Position numbers and translations under genes: made by a program
The notes under the pieces: model-generated
Database searches by the model: none
Told to the model about the DNA's origin: nothing
What the model saw: the letters and a program-made list of their open reading frames with translations, nothing else
Assembly: GCA_022709425.1 (NCBI GenBank)
Contig: JAKLIW010000008.1
Coordinates: forward strand, 1 to 64,000
Direction of reading: 5' to 3'
DNA: 64,000 nt
From: a bacterium
GTDB lineage: Bacteria; UBP6; UBA1177; JAKLFG01
Part shown: one piece after another, positions 9,670 to 19,605 of the stretch
Position numbering within the stretch: position 1 is the stretch's first letter
Layout of the letters: the number at the start of each line of letters is the position of its first letter

Positions 9670-10389
9670 ATGGTACCCCAAATGGATCGCGACATAACGG
9701 CACTCTTGAGCGAACATCTCGGTTCGTTCATCACTTCCCACAAGCGGGATATCATCGAACGGGTGCTCGATCATCGAACTGACCGGCTTGCGCTGGTGTT
9801 GGAGGATATCTACCAGCCGCACAACGCGTCGGCAACCATCCGCACCTGCGAATGTTACGGCATCCAGAACATCCATATCATCGAGAACCGCAACCGTTAC
9901 GAGGTCAATCCCGATGTGGTGATGGGGTCGGTCAAATGGGTGACGCTCCACCGCTACCGGACGCCGGAGGCCGACAACACGGCCGCTTGCATAGCGCAAC
10001 TCCGCGAACAGGGCTATCGTATCATTGCCACCACGCCGCATAAAGAGGGGCATACTCCCGATAACTTGTCGCTCGACCGACCGGTGGCGCTCCTCTTCGG
10101 CACTGAGGAACAGGGGCTTACCTCCGGTGCGCTCGCGGCGGCCGATACGACGTTACGGATACCGATGTTCGGCTTCACCGAGAGCCTTAACATTTCGGTC
10201 AGTGTGGCGGTGACCTTTTCTCATTTGGTGCGGCGGCTCCACGCCGAACGCGAAGACTGGCGGCTCAATGACGACCGTCGTGCCGCGCTCAGGCTGTTGT
10301 GGTACCGGCGCATAGTCAAAAAGAGTGAGCTGATAGAGGAAGAATTCCTGCGGTCGCGGGGTATTCAACGCCCGGCCGATATTTCCTGA
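9670..10389 (+). CDS. trmH: tRNA (guanosine-18-2'-O)-methyltransferase
   Basis: 239 aa SPOUT methyltransferase that uses SAM to methylate G18 of tRNA. The three TrmH motifs are all present: [10 protein letters not shown] near residue 55, [10 protein letters not shown] near 140, and [18 protein letters not shown] near 165. The basic C-terminal extension fits TrmH rather than the shorter TrmL. The ATG at 9670 is only one base after GGCGGGAG; an in-frame ATG at 9682 is an alternative start. The 3' end overlaps the converging thioredoxin-like gene by 25 bp. Confidence 0.9.
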   Translation: MVPQMDRDITALLSEHLGSFITSHKRDIIERVLDHRTDRLALVLEDIYQPHNASATIRTCECYGIQNIHIIENRNRYEVNPDVVMGSVKWVTLHRYRTPEADNTAACIAQLREQGYRIIATTPHKEGHTPDNLSLDRPVALLFGTEEQGLTSGALAAADTTLRIPMFGFTESLNISVSVAVTFSHLVRRLHAEREDWRLNDDRRAALRLLWYRRIVKKSELIEEEFLRSRGIQRPADIS

Positions 10390-11180
10390 AGCGCCTGAAG
10401 ATCGACCAGCAGTTTTTGGACCCGGCTTTGCCCGTTCTGAACGGAAAGATAGAGCGATAATCCATCGCAGTTCTCTTTATGTGCTGCGCGACAGAGTGCC
10501 TCATCCATCGCGGTTTCGCCGTCGCACTGTTTTTTCCAGAGAGCCTGCTGATCGAGATAGTGGGCCTTTGTCGGGATCGAGGCGATTTTGCCGCTCTTGT
10601 TGATGCGATCGATCAGTTCCCCCGTCTGTCCGATAATGACCGTCATCAGGTCGTTCAGCCGTTTCTGCGCCTTTTTCAGACAATCGCCGACCGCGGCGGT
10701 GGTCCCCGTCTCGTAACATGCCTCGATGGCCTTCACCGTTTCGCGCGCCTCTTTCTGGAACATGACCAGAGGATCGTTCGCGGAGGGCGCGAGGGGTATC
10801 TGCTGAGGTTTCACCGTGCCCACGGCGGCATTCACCAGATACGCATTGAGCATGGCCAGTATTTTTTCTTCGTATTCTCCTTTTTTGAAACCGGAAAGGT
10901 GGCTTTTCCCGATCAGGAAGAAAGGGACCCCCAATTTCGTTATACCGAGTTCCTGCGCTTTCTTCTTCAGTAATTCGCGGTTGACCAGATCGCGATAGAC
11001 CTCCAGCTCGCGGAATTCCACCTGCGGGTATTTCTCTTTGAGAAAAGCGATGAACGGGGCCGCCTCGACACAGTGGGGGCAGACCTCCGAATGGAAGAAA
11101 TAAAAGACCGGCTTGCTCTCGGCGGCGGACAAACTAACCGCCCCCAAAATGAGCGCCGTGATAACGAGCTGTTTCATCAT
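10365..11180 (-). CDS. Secreted thioredoxin-like protein with CPHC motif
   Basis: 271 aa with a signal peptide (LVITALILGAVSLSAA). A thioredoxin-like domain follows with the redox pair CPHC at 34-37 and a later cis-Pro-type GVPFF. The second half is helical with several Cys (ACYETG, GDCLKK, CDGE) and no recognised domain. The first domain is closely similar to the N-terminal domain of the protein at 25060-26211 (same FYFF...CPHC.EA.PFI pattern), so both may feed one periplasmic thiol pathway. Two start codons (11178 and 11175) follow AGGGAGGG. It has its own promoter, divergent from the LemA-like gene. Confidence 0.8.
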   Translation of the reverse strand: MMKQLVITALILGAVSLSAAESKPVFYFFHSEVCPHCVEAAPFIAFLKEKYPQVEFRELEVYRDLVNRELLKKKAQELGITKLGVPFFLIGKSHLSGFKKGEYEEKILAMLNAYLVNAAVGTVKPQQIPLAPSANDPLVMFQKEARETVKAIEACYETGTTAAVGDCLKKAQKRLNDLMTVIIGQTGELIDRINKSGKIASIPTKAHYLDQQALWKKQCDGETAMDEALCRAAHKENCDGLSLYLSVQNGQSRVQKLLVDLQALQEISAGR

Positions 11181-11212
11181 ATCCCTCCCTGATCGATCCC
11201 GAAAGACGGCTC

Positions 11213-11242
11213 ATAATAGTAACGGGGAGGTGTTCTTGTCAA
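11213..11242 (-). promoter_or_regulatory. Promoter for the CPHC protein gene
   Basis: On the minus strand TTGACA (11242-11237) is followed after 18 bp by TATTAT (11218-11213); TACTAT with a 15-bp spacer is an alternative -10. Confidence 0.55.
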
Positions 11243-11257
11243 GATTTGGTCGTTTGC

Positions 11258-11285
11258 TTGACCTCGCCGTCCGCTGTCGTACAAT
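11258..11285 (+). promoter_or_regulatory. Promoter for the LemA-like gene
   Basis: TTGACC at 11258-11263 and TACAAT at 11280-11285 with a 16-bp spacer. The predicted leader is about 20 nt and contains GAGGAGGT. It is arranged back to back with the divergent promoter at 11213-11242. Confidence 0.7.
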
Positions 11286-11310
11286 GTTGCCGGTCTTGAG
11301 GAGGTGTCGT

Positions 11311-11901
11311 ATGATGCGCTACGGTCTTCTGCTGTTTCCCGTATTGTTGTGTTTCGGTTGCGGTCGCGAAGGGATAGATGCCGCCGACCTTGCGGCGACG
11401 ACGGCGTGGAATGAATTCGTGTCCCGGATCGAAGCGCAAGAAGCCTTGGCTGAACCTCTTTTCCGTTCGGTCAGCGCGCTATTGCCACAAGAGGCTACTG
11501 CGGTCGAAGAGCTACGGACGGCGCTCAAACAAGCCGCGGCTATCGACCTGCGCCAGATCGACCTGACCGACCGTGAGGCGCTCGGCCGGGCCGATCGTGC
11601 CCATCGTGATATCAGGCGGCGGATGGCGCGTTTGACGCAGGCGCTGAAACAGGACCCGCAGGCGTTTGCCGCTATCGAGATCGCGACGATTGTCGGGCAG
11701 GTCGAGAGCGCGGAAAAGGAGGTGGTTGCCGCGCGTGAACGTTACGGTGAGGCGGCGATGTTATACAATCGCGCGCTGAGGACATTCCCCGAAAGTATCA
11801 CCAATAACATGTTTCTTCGGCTTACAAGCAAGGCGATGATCAACGGCGAACAAGAACGTATCCGAAGGAAGGGCCATACTTCGGATCGGAACGATCGCTA
11901 G
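11311..11901 (+). CDS. LemA-like lipoprotein
   Basis: 196 aa. The start at 11311 has GAGGAGGT five bases upstream; the open frame before it includes the promoter. The signal ends in a lipobox CFGC. The helical body and the motif RYGEAAMLYNRALRTFP near residue 155 resemble the LemA family signature (YN..I..FP). Similarity is weak over the rest, so family membership is tentative and the function is unknown. A possible second ATG follows immediately (11314). Confidence 0.75.
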   Translation: MMRYGLLLFPVLLCFGCGREGIDAADLAATTAWNEFVSRIEAQEALAEPLFRSVSALLPQEATAVEELRTALKQAAAIDLRQIDLTDREALGRADRAHRDIRRRMARLTQALKQDPQAFAAIEIATIVGQVESAEKEVVAARERYGEAAMLYNRALRTFPESITNNMFLRLTSKAMINGEQERIRRKGHTSDRNDR

Positions 11902-11909
11902 GCGCGGTG

Positions 11910-13163
<1,254 letters not shown>

Positions 13164-13319
13164 TCTTTACTCCTTGGTAAGACGGTTATTTTGTGACTGC
13201 AATGTCATCGGATGAAACGCTGTTCAACTCCGCTTTCCGTCAAGGGCGTTGTTCATGGTAATGCCGTGCGGGTTTCTGGATCGAGTGAACCCGTGGATAC
13301 ACGCCGTAAATACGCTTTC

Positions 13320-13347
13320 ATACTACCGTGGGCCCGGTCACTGTCAA
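13320..13347 (-). promoter_or_regulatory. rho promoter
   Basis: On the minus strand TTGACA (13347-13342) and TAGTAT (13325-13320) are spaced 16 bp apart in the lon-rho gap. Transcription would begin near 13313, leaving a leader of about 150 nt. Confidence 0.7.
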
Positions 13348-13365
13348 GTATTTTTCTTGTTTTTT

Positions 13366-15762
13366 TCACTGCGGTGTTGCGGTCGGTTCTTCGAAATGGG
13401 GCGGTGCGGGAGGTTCTGCGATGACCAAGCAGCCGGCGATAAGTGTCTCCGCTTGATCGACGGGAATGAGATGTAGGCCGTTGCGGACCTCTTGCGGTAT
13501 CTTGCTCAGCTCGGGAGCGTTGTCTTTCGGGATGTAAACGGTCTTTATCCCCGCCTTTTTGGCCGCCATAAGTTTCGCCTGCAGACCGCCGATGCGCAGA
13601 ACATTGCCGCGTAGCGTTACCTCTCCGGTCATCGCGATCCCCTGTCGTACCGGAATGCCGGTCATGACCGAGGCAATTGCCAGCGCGACCGCGAGTCCCG
13701 CCGACGGACCATCTTTCGGCACGGCGCCTTCGGGGAAGTGGATGTGCAGATCGCTTTTTTCCCATGCCTCTTCGGATATCTTGAGAAAGCGGGAACCGAA
13801 GATCCTTACCAGGCTGACCGCGATACTGACCGATTCTTTCATCACCTCGCCGAGACTCCCCGTTATCTTGACATTGCCTTTGCCGTCGTAGCGGACCGCC
13901 TCGATGGTGAGCACCGCGCCGCCGTAAGGGGTCCATGCCAAGCCGTTGACCACGCCGACCTCACAGCGACCGGTATCTTTTTTGGCCGTGTACATATCGG
14001 GACCGAGATAGTGCTCGATGTTCTTTTCGGTGATGCGGCACAGTTTGGGGGGACGGATGCTTTTTACACGCTCAAGAGCGATGCGGCGGCATATCGCGGC
14101 CAATTTGCGCTCCAATTCCCGAACGCCCGCTTCGCTGGTGTGGGCGTCGATGAGTCGTGTCAGGGCCGGTTCGGTAATGCTGATGGGGAGATCGTTAAGA
14201 CCGTTATATTTTTTCTGTTTCTCAAGCAGGAACTTTCGCGCGATATGCTTCTTTTCGTGATATGTATAGCCTTCGATGCGAATGATCTCGAGACGGTCGT
14301 GCAGGGCGCGCGGAATGGCCGCCTCGTCGTTGGCGGTCGCAACGAACAGCACCTGTGACAGGTCGAATTCGATATCTACGTAATGATCCATGAATGCGTG
14401 ATTCTGTTCGGGATCGAGCACCTCGAGCAGCGCGGCGGCCGGGTCTCCTTTGTAGTCGCTGTTCAGTTTGTCGAGTTCGTCGAGCAGGAAGAGCGGATTC
14501 ATAACTTTCACTTTTCGTATCGACTGGATGATGCGCCCCGGCATCGATCCGATGTAGGTGCGGCGGTGTCCCCGTATCTCCGCCTCATCGCGTACGCCGC
14601 CCAGCGAAGTTCGGACGAACTGTCGTCCCGTCGCGCGGGCTATCGATGCGGCGATGGAGGTTTTCCCTACGCCGGGAGGCCCGACAAGGCACAGTATCGG
14701 CGCCTTGAGAGAGGTCGATAATTTTACCACGGCAAGATATTCGAGGATCCGTTTTTTGACGTCGGTAAGGCCGAAGTGATCGTTCTCGAGCACCGCCTCG
14801 GCGCGGTTGATATCGATGACGGCATCGCTTTTCTTTTGCCAGGGCAATGCGAGCAGGGTGTCGATGTAGATGCGAGCAACGCTCGATTCGCTACTCATCG
14901 GCGGCAACATTTGATAGCGATCGAATTCTTCCCGCAACTTCTCTTTCACCGGTTCCGGCGCCTCGAGATTCTTGATGCGCTGGCGCAACAGATCATCGTC
15001 GCTTTGCCGGTCGCGCGGGGAACCGGGAGCATCTTTGCCGCGCAGTTCATTCTCTATCGCATTTTTGCGTTCGTTGAGGTAGTACTCCTTCTGGTTGTTC
15101 TCCATTTTCTGGCGCACATTGTCCTCGATACGATCCTCCATGGCCCTCAGTTCGAGTTCCATCTTGAGCGCCGCGATGACCTGCTGATAACGTTTTTCGA
15201 GAGCGCTGGTGGCCAGAAGGCGTTGATGATCCTCGATCTTCTGCCCGACGAAAAGCGCCGTGGCCTGATCGAGGAAACGTTCATCGTCCTCGATAGAGAA
15301 AGTGTCCCTTACTAGATCGCGTGGATAATCGCGGCCGTCGGTGAATTCAATGATAGTCGATTCGAGTATCGCGCGCAGTTTTGCTATCTCTTTTTTCTTG
15401 CCCGGTTCGGTCTCGAGGGGGGCTACGGTTGCACGTAGGCAGACCATAGAGCTTACCGTTTCCGTTATCCGTACGCGGGAAAGACCTTCAAGAAACACGT
15501 GATAAACACCGCCCGGACCTTCGATGACCTGAATGATGGCGCAGAGCGTTCCGACATCATGCAGATCGGCGGGCCCGGGATTCTCTACGGCGGTATCGCG
15601 CTGGGCGACGACCGCCAACCGTTTCTCCGGTTCGCGGAGCGCCTGTTCGATGGCCCGTTTAGAGAACTCGCGCCCTACCTTGAAGGTGACGTTCGCGGTC
15701 GGGAAGACCACCGCGTCGCGCAGCGGCAGGAGCGGTACCGATCGGCTACTGTCGGGCGCCAT
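13366..15762 (-). CDS. lon: ATP-dependent protease Lon
   Basis: 798 aa. An N-terminal LON substrate-binding domain is followed by an AAA+ module with GPPGVGKT near residue 364 and a C-terminal S16 protease domain with the catalytic Ser in PKDGPSAGLAV (near 680) and the Lys in GIKTVYIPKDN. The ATG at 15762 is chosen; a GTG directly before it (15765) forms GTGATG, and both follow GGAGGGAG. The start overlaps the clpX stop codon, giving a clpP-clpX-lon operon of quality-control proteases. Confidence 0.97.
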   Translation of the reverse strand: MAPDSSRSVPLLPLRDAVVFPTANVTFKVGREFSKRAIEQALREPEKRLAVVAQRDTAVENPGPADLHDVGTLCAIIQVIEGPGGVYHVFLEGLSRVRITETVSSMVCLRATVAPLETEPGKKKEIAKLRAILESTIIEFTDGRDYPRDLVRDTFSIEDDERFLDQATALFVGQKIEDHQRLLATSALEKRYQQVIAALKMELELRAMEDRIEDNVRQKMENNQKEYYLNERKNAIENELRGKDAPGSPRDRQSDDDLLRQRIKNLEAPEPVKEKLREEFDRYQMLPPMSSESSVARIYIDTLLALPWQKKSDAVIDINRAEAVLENDHFGLTDVKKRILEYLAVVKLSTSLKAPILCLVGPPGVGKTSIAASIARATGRQFVRTSLGGVRDEAEIRGHRRTYIGSMPGRIIQSIRKVKVMNPLFLLDELDKLNSDYKGDPAAALLEVLDPEQNHAFMDHYVDIEFDLSQVLFVATANDEAAIPRALHDRLEIIRIEGYTYHEKKHIARKFLLEKQKKYNGLNDLPISITEPALTRLIDAHTSEAGVRELERKLAAICRRIALERVKSIRPPKLCRITEKNIEHYLGPDMYTAKKDTGRCEVGVVNGLAWTPYGGAVLTIEAVRYDGKGNVKITGSLGEVMKESVSIAVSLVRIFGSRFLKISEEAWEKSDLHIHFPEGAVPKDGPSAGLAVALAIASVMTGIPVRQGIAMTGEVTLRGNVLRIGGLQAKLMAAKKAGIKTVYIPKDNAPELSKIPQEVRNGLHLIPVDQAETLIAGCLVIAEPPAPPHFEEPTATPQ

Positions 15763-17030
15763 CACGCTCCCTCCTCTTTGGCCTTGGCGTTCTTGCGCAG
15801 TATCTTGAGCGGCTCCTCGCCGCCGGCGATGACCCCTCTGGTTATCACGATCTCCTTGACGCTCTCCTTTTCCTCGGGGGCGGCGAACATGATGTCGAGC
15901 ATCGAGCGTTCGAGCGTCCGGCGCAGGCCGCGCGCACCGGTCTTGAGCGTCACCGTCTGCCGGACGATCTCCTGCAGAGCGTCGTCGCGGACCGTGAGGG
16001 CGATATCGTCCATCCGGAAGAGCGCCTTGTACTGTTTGACCAGCGCGTTTTTCGGTTCGGTGAGGATGCGCAGGAGGTCGGCCTCGTCGAGTTCGAACAG
16101 GTGGCCGACCACCGGAAAGCGACCGATGAATTCGGGAATAAGCCCGTATTTCAGGAGATCTTCAGGCTGTATGTGTTCGAGTATCTTCCGCGGATCGGCG
16201 CTGTTCTTCTTCGCATCGGTGCCGAACCCGACGCGCGTCTGACCGATGCGCCGCGCGATGATCTCGTCGAGTCCTACAAAGGCGCCGCCCGCGATGAACA
16301 GGATGTTGGTCGTGTCGAGTTTGATGTACTCCTGATGCGGATGTTTGCGGCCGCCGGTCGGCGGGACGCTCGCGACGGTCCCTTCGATGATCTTGAGGAG
16401 CGCCTGCTGGACCCCTTCGCCCGACACGTCGCGGGTGATCGAGGGGCTGTCGGACTTGCGCGTTATCTTGTCGATCTCGTCGATATAGACGATCCCTTTT
16501 GCGGCCCGCTCGAGGTCGAAGCCGCAGTTCTGTAGGAGCATGAGCAGGATGTTTTCGACATCTTCGCCCACATAGCCCGCCTCGGTCAGCGTCGTCGCGT
16601 CGGCGATGGCGAAGGGGACCTGTAGCATCTGGGCGAGCGTCCGAGCCAGCAGCGTCTTGCCGCAACCGGTCGGCCCTACCAGCATGATGTTGCTTTTCTG
16701 TATCTCGACATCGGGCTTGTTGGTGGGGGTGGCGTTCACCCGTTTGTAATGGTTGTGTACCGCCACCGACAGGACCTTCTTAGCGTAGTCTTGCCCGATG
16801 ACGTAGCGGTCGAGTTCCGCCTTGATCTCGGAGGGGAGCGGTACGCCGGCGGCGGTCGGGAAGTTCGGTTCGTCGGTGTCGTGGACGATCTCGCTGCACA
16901 ATACCACGCAGTCGCTACAGATGTAGACGCCCGGTCCGGCGATGATCTTGCCGCCCGCGCCGATCTCGGTCTGCGTCTTACCGCAGAAGGAGCACTTCAC
17001 GCGCTCTTCTTTCTTGCCGCGCTCGGTCAT
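15762..17030 (-). CDS. clpX: ClpX, ATPase subunit of the ClpXP protease
   Basis: 422 aa. The N-terminal C4 zinc-binding domain has Cys 13, 16, 38 and 41. The AAA+ domain has GPTGCGKT at 119-126, Walker [11 protein letters not shown] and the pore-loop region. It unfolds tagged proteins for ClpP. It overlaps clpP by 4 nt upstream and lon by about one codon downstream, the classic order. Confidence 0.98.
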   Translation of the reverse strand: MTERGKKEERVKCSFCGKTQTEIGAGGKIIAGPGVYICSDCVVLCSEIVHDTDEPNFPTAAGVPLPSEIKAELDRYVIGQDYAKKVLSVAVHNHYKRVNATPTNKPDVEIQKSNIMLVGPTGCGKTLLARTLAQMLQVPFAIADATTLTEAGYVGEDVENILLMLLQNCGFDLERAAKGIVYIDEIDKITRKSDSPSITRDVSGEGVQQALLKIIEGTVASVPPTGGRKHPHQEYIKLDTTNILFIAGGAFVGLDEIIARRIGQTRVGFGTDAKKNSADPRKILEHIQPEDLLKYGLIPEFIGRFPVVGHLFELDEADLLRILTEPKNALVKQYKALFRMDDIALTVRDDALQEIVRQTVTLKTGARGLRRTLERSMLDIMFAAPEEKESVKEIVITRGVIAGGEEPLKILRKNAKAKEEGA

Positions 17031-17626
17031 TTCTTCGTTATCACGCTGTCGATGATGCCGTAGGCCTTCGCCTCTTCGGCCGAGAGGAAGTAGTCGCGCT
17101 CCATGTCCTTGCGCAGGTTCTTCTTCTCGGCGCCGGTGTGCTTGGCCATGATGTCGATGAGCCGCTCTTTGAGCGAAAGTATCTCCTTGGCGTGTATCTC
17201 GATGTCGGTCGCCTGACCGCGGAAGCCGCCGAGCGGCTGGTGGATCATGATGCGCGAATTGGGGAGCGAGAACCGTTTTCCCGGCGCGCCCGCCGTGAGC
17301 AGGAGCGCTCCCATCGAAGCGGCCTGACCGATGCAGATGGTGGCGACATCGGGCTTGACATACTGCATGGTGTCGTAGATGGCGAGTCCCGCGGTGACCG
17401 AACCGCCCGGGCTGTTGATGTAGAGCTGGATATCCTGCGCCGGGTCCTGCGATTCGAGGAACAGCAGTTCGGCGACGATCAGATCGGCCATATCGTCGGA
17501 GACCTCGCCGCCGAGGAAGATGATGCGGTCCTTGAGCAGCCGCGAATAGATGTCGTAGGCCCGTTCAGCCTGCCCCTCCTTCTCAACGACGATGGGAATG
17601 AGCGACGCGAGCGGTCGTTTGGTCAT
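17027..17626 (-). CDS. clpP: ClpP, proteolytic subunit
   Basis: 199 aa. The catalytic triad is visible: Ser 104 in GQAASMGA, His 129 in MIHQPLGG and Asp 178 in [19 protein letters not shown] lies just before the ATG. It lies between tig and clpX in one operon. Confidence 0.98.
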   Translation of the reverse strand: MTKRPLASLIPIVVEKEGQAERAYDIYSRLLKDRIIFLGGEVSDDMADLIVAELLFLESQDPAQDIQLYINSPGGSVTAGLAIYDTMQYVKPDVATICIGQAASMGALLLTAGAPGKRFSLPNSRIMIHQPLGGFRGQATDIEIHAKEILSLKERLIDIMAKHTGAEKKNLRKDMERDYFLSAEEAKAYGIIDSVITKK

Positions 17627-17647
17627 GGCATCCTCCTTGTGTGCGGG

Positions 17648-18916
17648 CTACTTCGGGTCGGCCGCCTTCTTGACGAACGCCGCCTTCTCCATCAGCCGGT
17701 CGATGACCAACTGTTCCCGGAGGGCGAGCTTCTTCTCTTCGAGTTTCTCTTCGTTGAAATAGCGTTTGTAGTATTCGAGCGGGATATTGTAGCGCGCCGC
17801 CTCTTTCTGCAGTTCGGCGTCGAGCTTCTCCTCGGTGACCTCGACCTTGAGGTCGTTGGCCAGTTGCGAGATGAGGATGAAGCGTTTGGCGACCCACGTG
17901 GCGTCGGCGCGCAGTTTCTCTTTCTCCTCGGCGGTCATCTCGGTATCGGGGTGCTGTTTGCGGTGGTCGGCCTCGCGGGCGGCGATCTCCGACTCAAGGA
18001 AGGAACGCGGCACCTCGAAGTCGTGGTCGTGTACATAGCGGTCGACCAACAGGTAGCGCTTGTTCTCGCGGTTGATGTCGTCGAGGTAGTTCTCGATCCG
18101 TTCGCGCGTCTTCTGCGTGAATTCGGCCACCGTCTTGACCCCGTCGCCCTTCTCGGCCATGAACTCGTCGGTCAGTTCGGGGGTATGCGACTCTTCGGTC
18201 GCGGTCACCTCTATCGCGAAGTCGACCGTCTTGCCGGCCAGTTCCTTCGAATGATAATTCTCGGGGAAGGTGATGGGGGTGTTCAGCTTCTCGCCCGCTT
18301 TGCGGCCCATGAGCGCCTCTTCGAAGGCGGGGAGGAAGTTCTTCTCGCCGAGGATGACCGGTACCGCATTGCCCGTCACGCCATCCACCGCGACGCCGCC
18401 GATGGTGCCGGTGAAATTGACCGTGACGCGGTCGCCGTTCTTGGCGGGCCGTTCGACCGCCGTGAATTTGGTGTGGCGGCGGCGGAAGCCGTTCAGTTCC
18501 TCGGTAAGCATCTCCTCTTTGAACTCGGCCGGGACGAACTCGATGGAGTATTCCTTCGGCGCGACCGCGATATCGGGGAATATCTCGACGCGGAAGGTGA
18601 AGGAGAACTCTTTCCCTTCGGCCGCTTCGCCCTTATGGCTCACCAGCGGATAGCGGATGAGGCGCAGTTTTTCTTTGGTGATCGCATCCTGTATGCCGGT
18701 CCCGATGAAATACTGTTCGGCATCCTCCTTGACGCTCTTGCCGTAGAACTGCTTGATGACCTGCATCGGCACCTTGCCGGGACGGAAGCCCTTGACCTGC
18801 GCCGTGGCCGAGAGGCGCTTGAAGGCGGTGCCCAGTTGTTCGGCGACCTCTTCAACGGTGAAGGTGATGGTGAGCTCTTTTTCCACACTGCTCAGGTGAG
18901 TGATCTTGTGATCCAT
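17648..18916 (-). CDS. tig: Trigger factor, ribosome-bound chaperone and peptidyl-prolyl isomerase
   Basis: 422 aa from the ATG at 18916, which follows GAGGA by five bases; the frame is open ten codons further upstream but without a ribosome site. The N-terminal ribosome-binding domain carries GFRPGKVP (the ribosome-docking loop) near residue 45. The FKBP-type domain follows at about 150-240 (NGDRVTVNFTG), then the helical C-terminal domain. It is the first protein gene after the tRNA cluster and is probably cotranscribed with clpP-clpX-lon. Confidence 0.97.
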   Translation of the reverse strand: MDHKITHLSSVEKELTITFTVEEVAEQLGTAFKRLSATAQVKGFRPGKVPMQVIKQFYGKSVKEDAEQYFIGTGIQDAITKEKLRLIRYPLVSHKGEAAEGKEFSFTFRVEIFPDIAVAPKEYSIEFVPAEFKEEMLTEELNGFRRRHTKFTAVERPAKNGDRVTVNFTGTIGGVAVDGVTGNAVPVILGEKNFLPAFEEALMGRKAGEKLNTPITFPENYHSKELAGKTVDFAIEVTATEESHTPELTDEFMAEKGDGVKTVAEFTQKTRERIENYLDDINRENKRYLLVDRYVHDHDFEVPRSFLESEIAAREADHRKQHPDTEMTAEEKEKLRADATWVAKRFILISQLANDLKVEVTEEKLDAELQKEAARYNIPLEYYKRYFNEEKLEEKKLALREQLVIDRLMEKAAFVKKAADPK

Positions 18917-19012
18917 GAGTTCCTCGTGATATATCTGGTTATCCACACATGCGCGCGAAACATCCTACTGAAAACGGTTCGGGGCGCAACATATTCCGCC
19001 ACTTGGAAAAAT

Positions 19013-19097
19013 TGGTGCGAGGGGGGGGAGTCGAACCCCCAAGGTGTTACCCGCTGGATCCTAAGTCCAGTGCGTCTGCCAATTCCGCCACTCTCGC
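19013..19097 (-). tRNA. tRNA-Leu(TAG)
   Basis: The minus strand folds as a tRNA of 85 nt including encoded CCA. The anticodon stem CTGGA/TCCAG encloses loop CTTAGGA with anticodon TAG. The longer variable arm fits class II Leu. The T stem contains eight C in a row (eight G on the plus strand). The acceptor stem has one A-C mismatch. Confidence 0.95.
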
Positions 19098-19157
19098 AAC
19101 GACCGAATTTTTGCCGTTCGGTATCTATCGATGGGGAATGTACGCTTGAAATATGGA

Positions 19158-19233
19158 TGGTAGGCCCTGAAGGATTCGAACCTTCGACCCACTGATTAAG
19201 AGTCAGTTGCTCTACCAACTGAGCTAAGGGCCC
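19158..19233 (-). tRNA. tRNA-Lys(CTT)
   Basis: A 76-nt tRNA with encoded CCA. The anticodon stem ACTGA/TCAGT encloses CTCTTAA with anticodon CTT. D arm AGCTCAGTTGGTAGAGC and T arm GGTTCGAATCC are standard. The first acceptor pair is G-U. Confidence 0.96.
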
Positions 19234-19241
19234 ACCAAAAA

Positions 19242-19317
19242 TGGGGTGGGTAATGGGACTCGAACCCACAACGCCCGGAATCACAATCCGGTGCTCTACC
19301 ATTGAACTACACCCACC
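19242..19317 (-). tRNA. tRNA-His(GTG)
   Basis: A 76-nt tRNA with anticodon GTG in loop TTGTGAT. The template encodes the His-specific extra G at -1 facing C73 before CCA, the identity elements of histidine tRNA. Confidence 0.96.
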
Positions 19318-19342
19318 ATACTCGCAATGTGAAAAAACAACC

Positions 19343-19419
19343 TGGCGTGCCCGAGAGGAATCGAACCTCTGGCCTACTGATTAGAAGTCAGTTGCTCTAT
19401 CCAACTGAGCTACGGGCAC
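19343..19419 (-). tRNA. tRNA-Arg(TCT)
   Basis: A 77-nt tRNA with encoded CCA, acceptor GTGCCCG/CGGGCAC with G73, and anticodon TCT in loop CTTCTAA. Confidence 0.96.
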
Positions 19420-19422
19420 AGC

Positions 19423-19499
19423 TGGTCGGGGTGAGAGGACTTGAACCTCCGGCCACTTGCTCCCAAAGCAAGCACTCTAGCCAGCTGAGCTACACCCCG
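19423..19499 (-). tRNA. tRNA-Pro(TGG)
   Basis: A 77-nt tRNA with encoded CCA, acceptor CGGGGTG/CACCCCG and anticodon TGG in loop TTTGGGA. It is the first gene of the five-tRNA transcript. Confidence 0.96.
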
Positions 19500-19512
19500 T
19501 GTAGCGGGCTCG

Positions 19513-19540
19513 ACTGTATTGAGGGTAGGACAAAAATCAA
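19513..19540 (-). promoter_or_regulatory. Promoter of the tRNA operon
   Basis: On the minus strand TTGATT (19540-19535) and TACAGT (19518-19513) are spaced 16 bp apart, followed by a GC-rich discriminator (CGAGCCCGC), as in stringently controlled stable-RNA promoters. Start would be only a few bases before tRNA-Pro. Confidence 0.65.
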
Positions 19541-19605
19541 GTTTTTTTTGAAGCGTTCTCTTCGTCATGCAAGGTGTGACTTCATCGCGGCGGCCGCTGG
19601 ACGGT

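Noticed and set aside
13253..13321. A 22-codon reading frame (MKAYLRRVST...) in the rho leader, a possible leader peptide
   Set aside because: Its ATG overlaps the predicted -10 hexamer, so the transcript would begin after the start codon.
19016..19030. Eight-G run as a fourth phase-variable tract
   Set aside because: It is the T stem of tRNA-Leu and is explained by base pairing.
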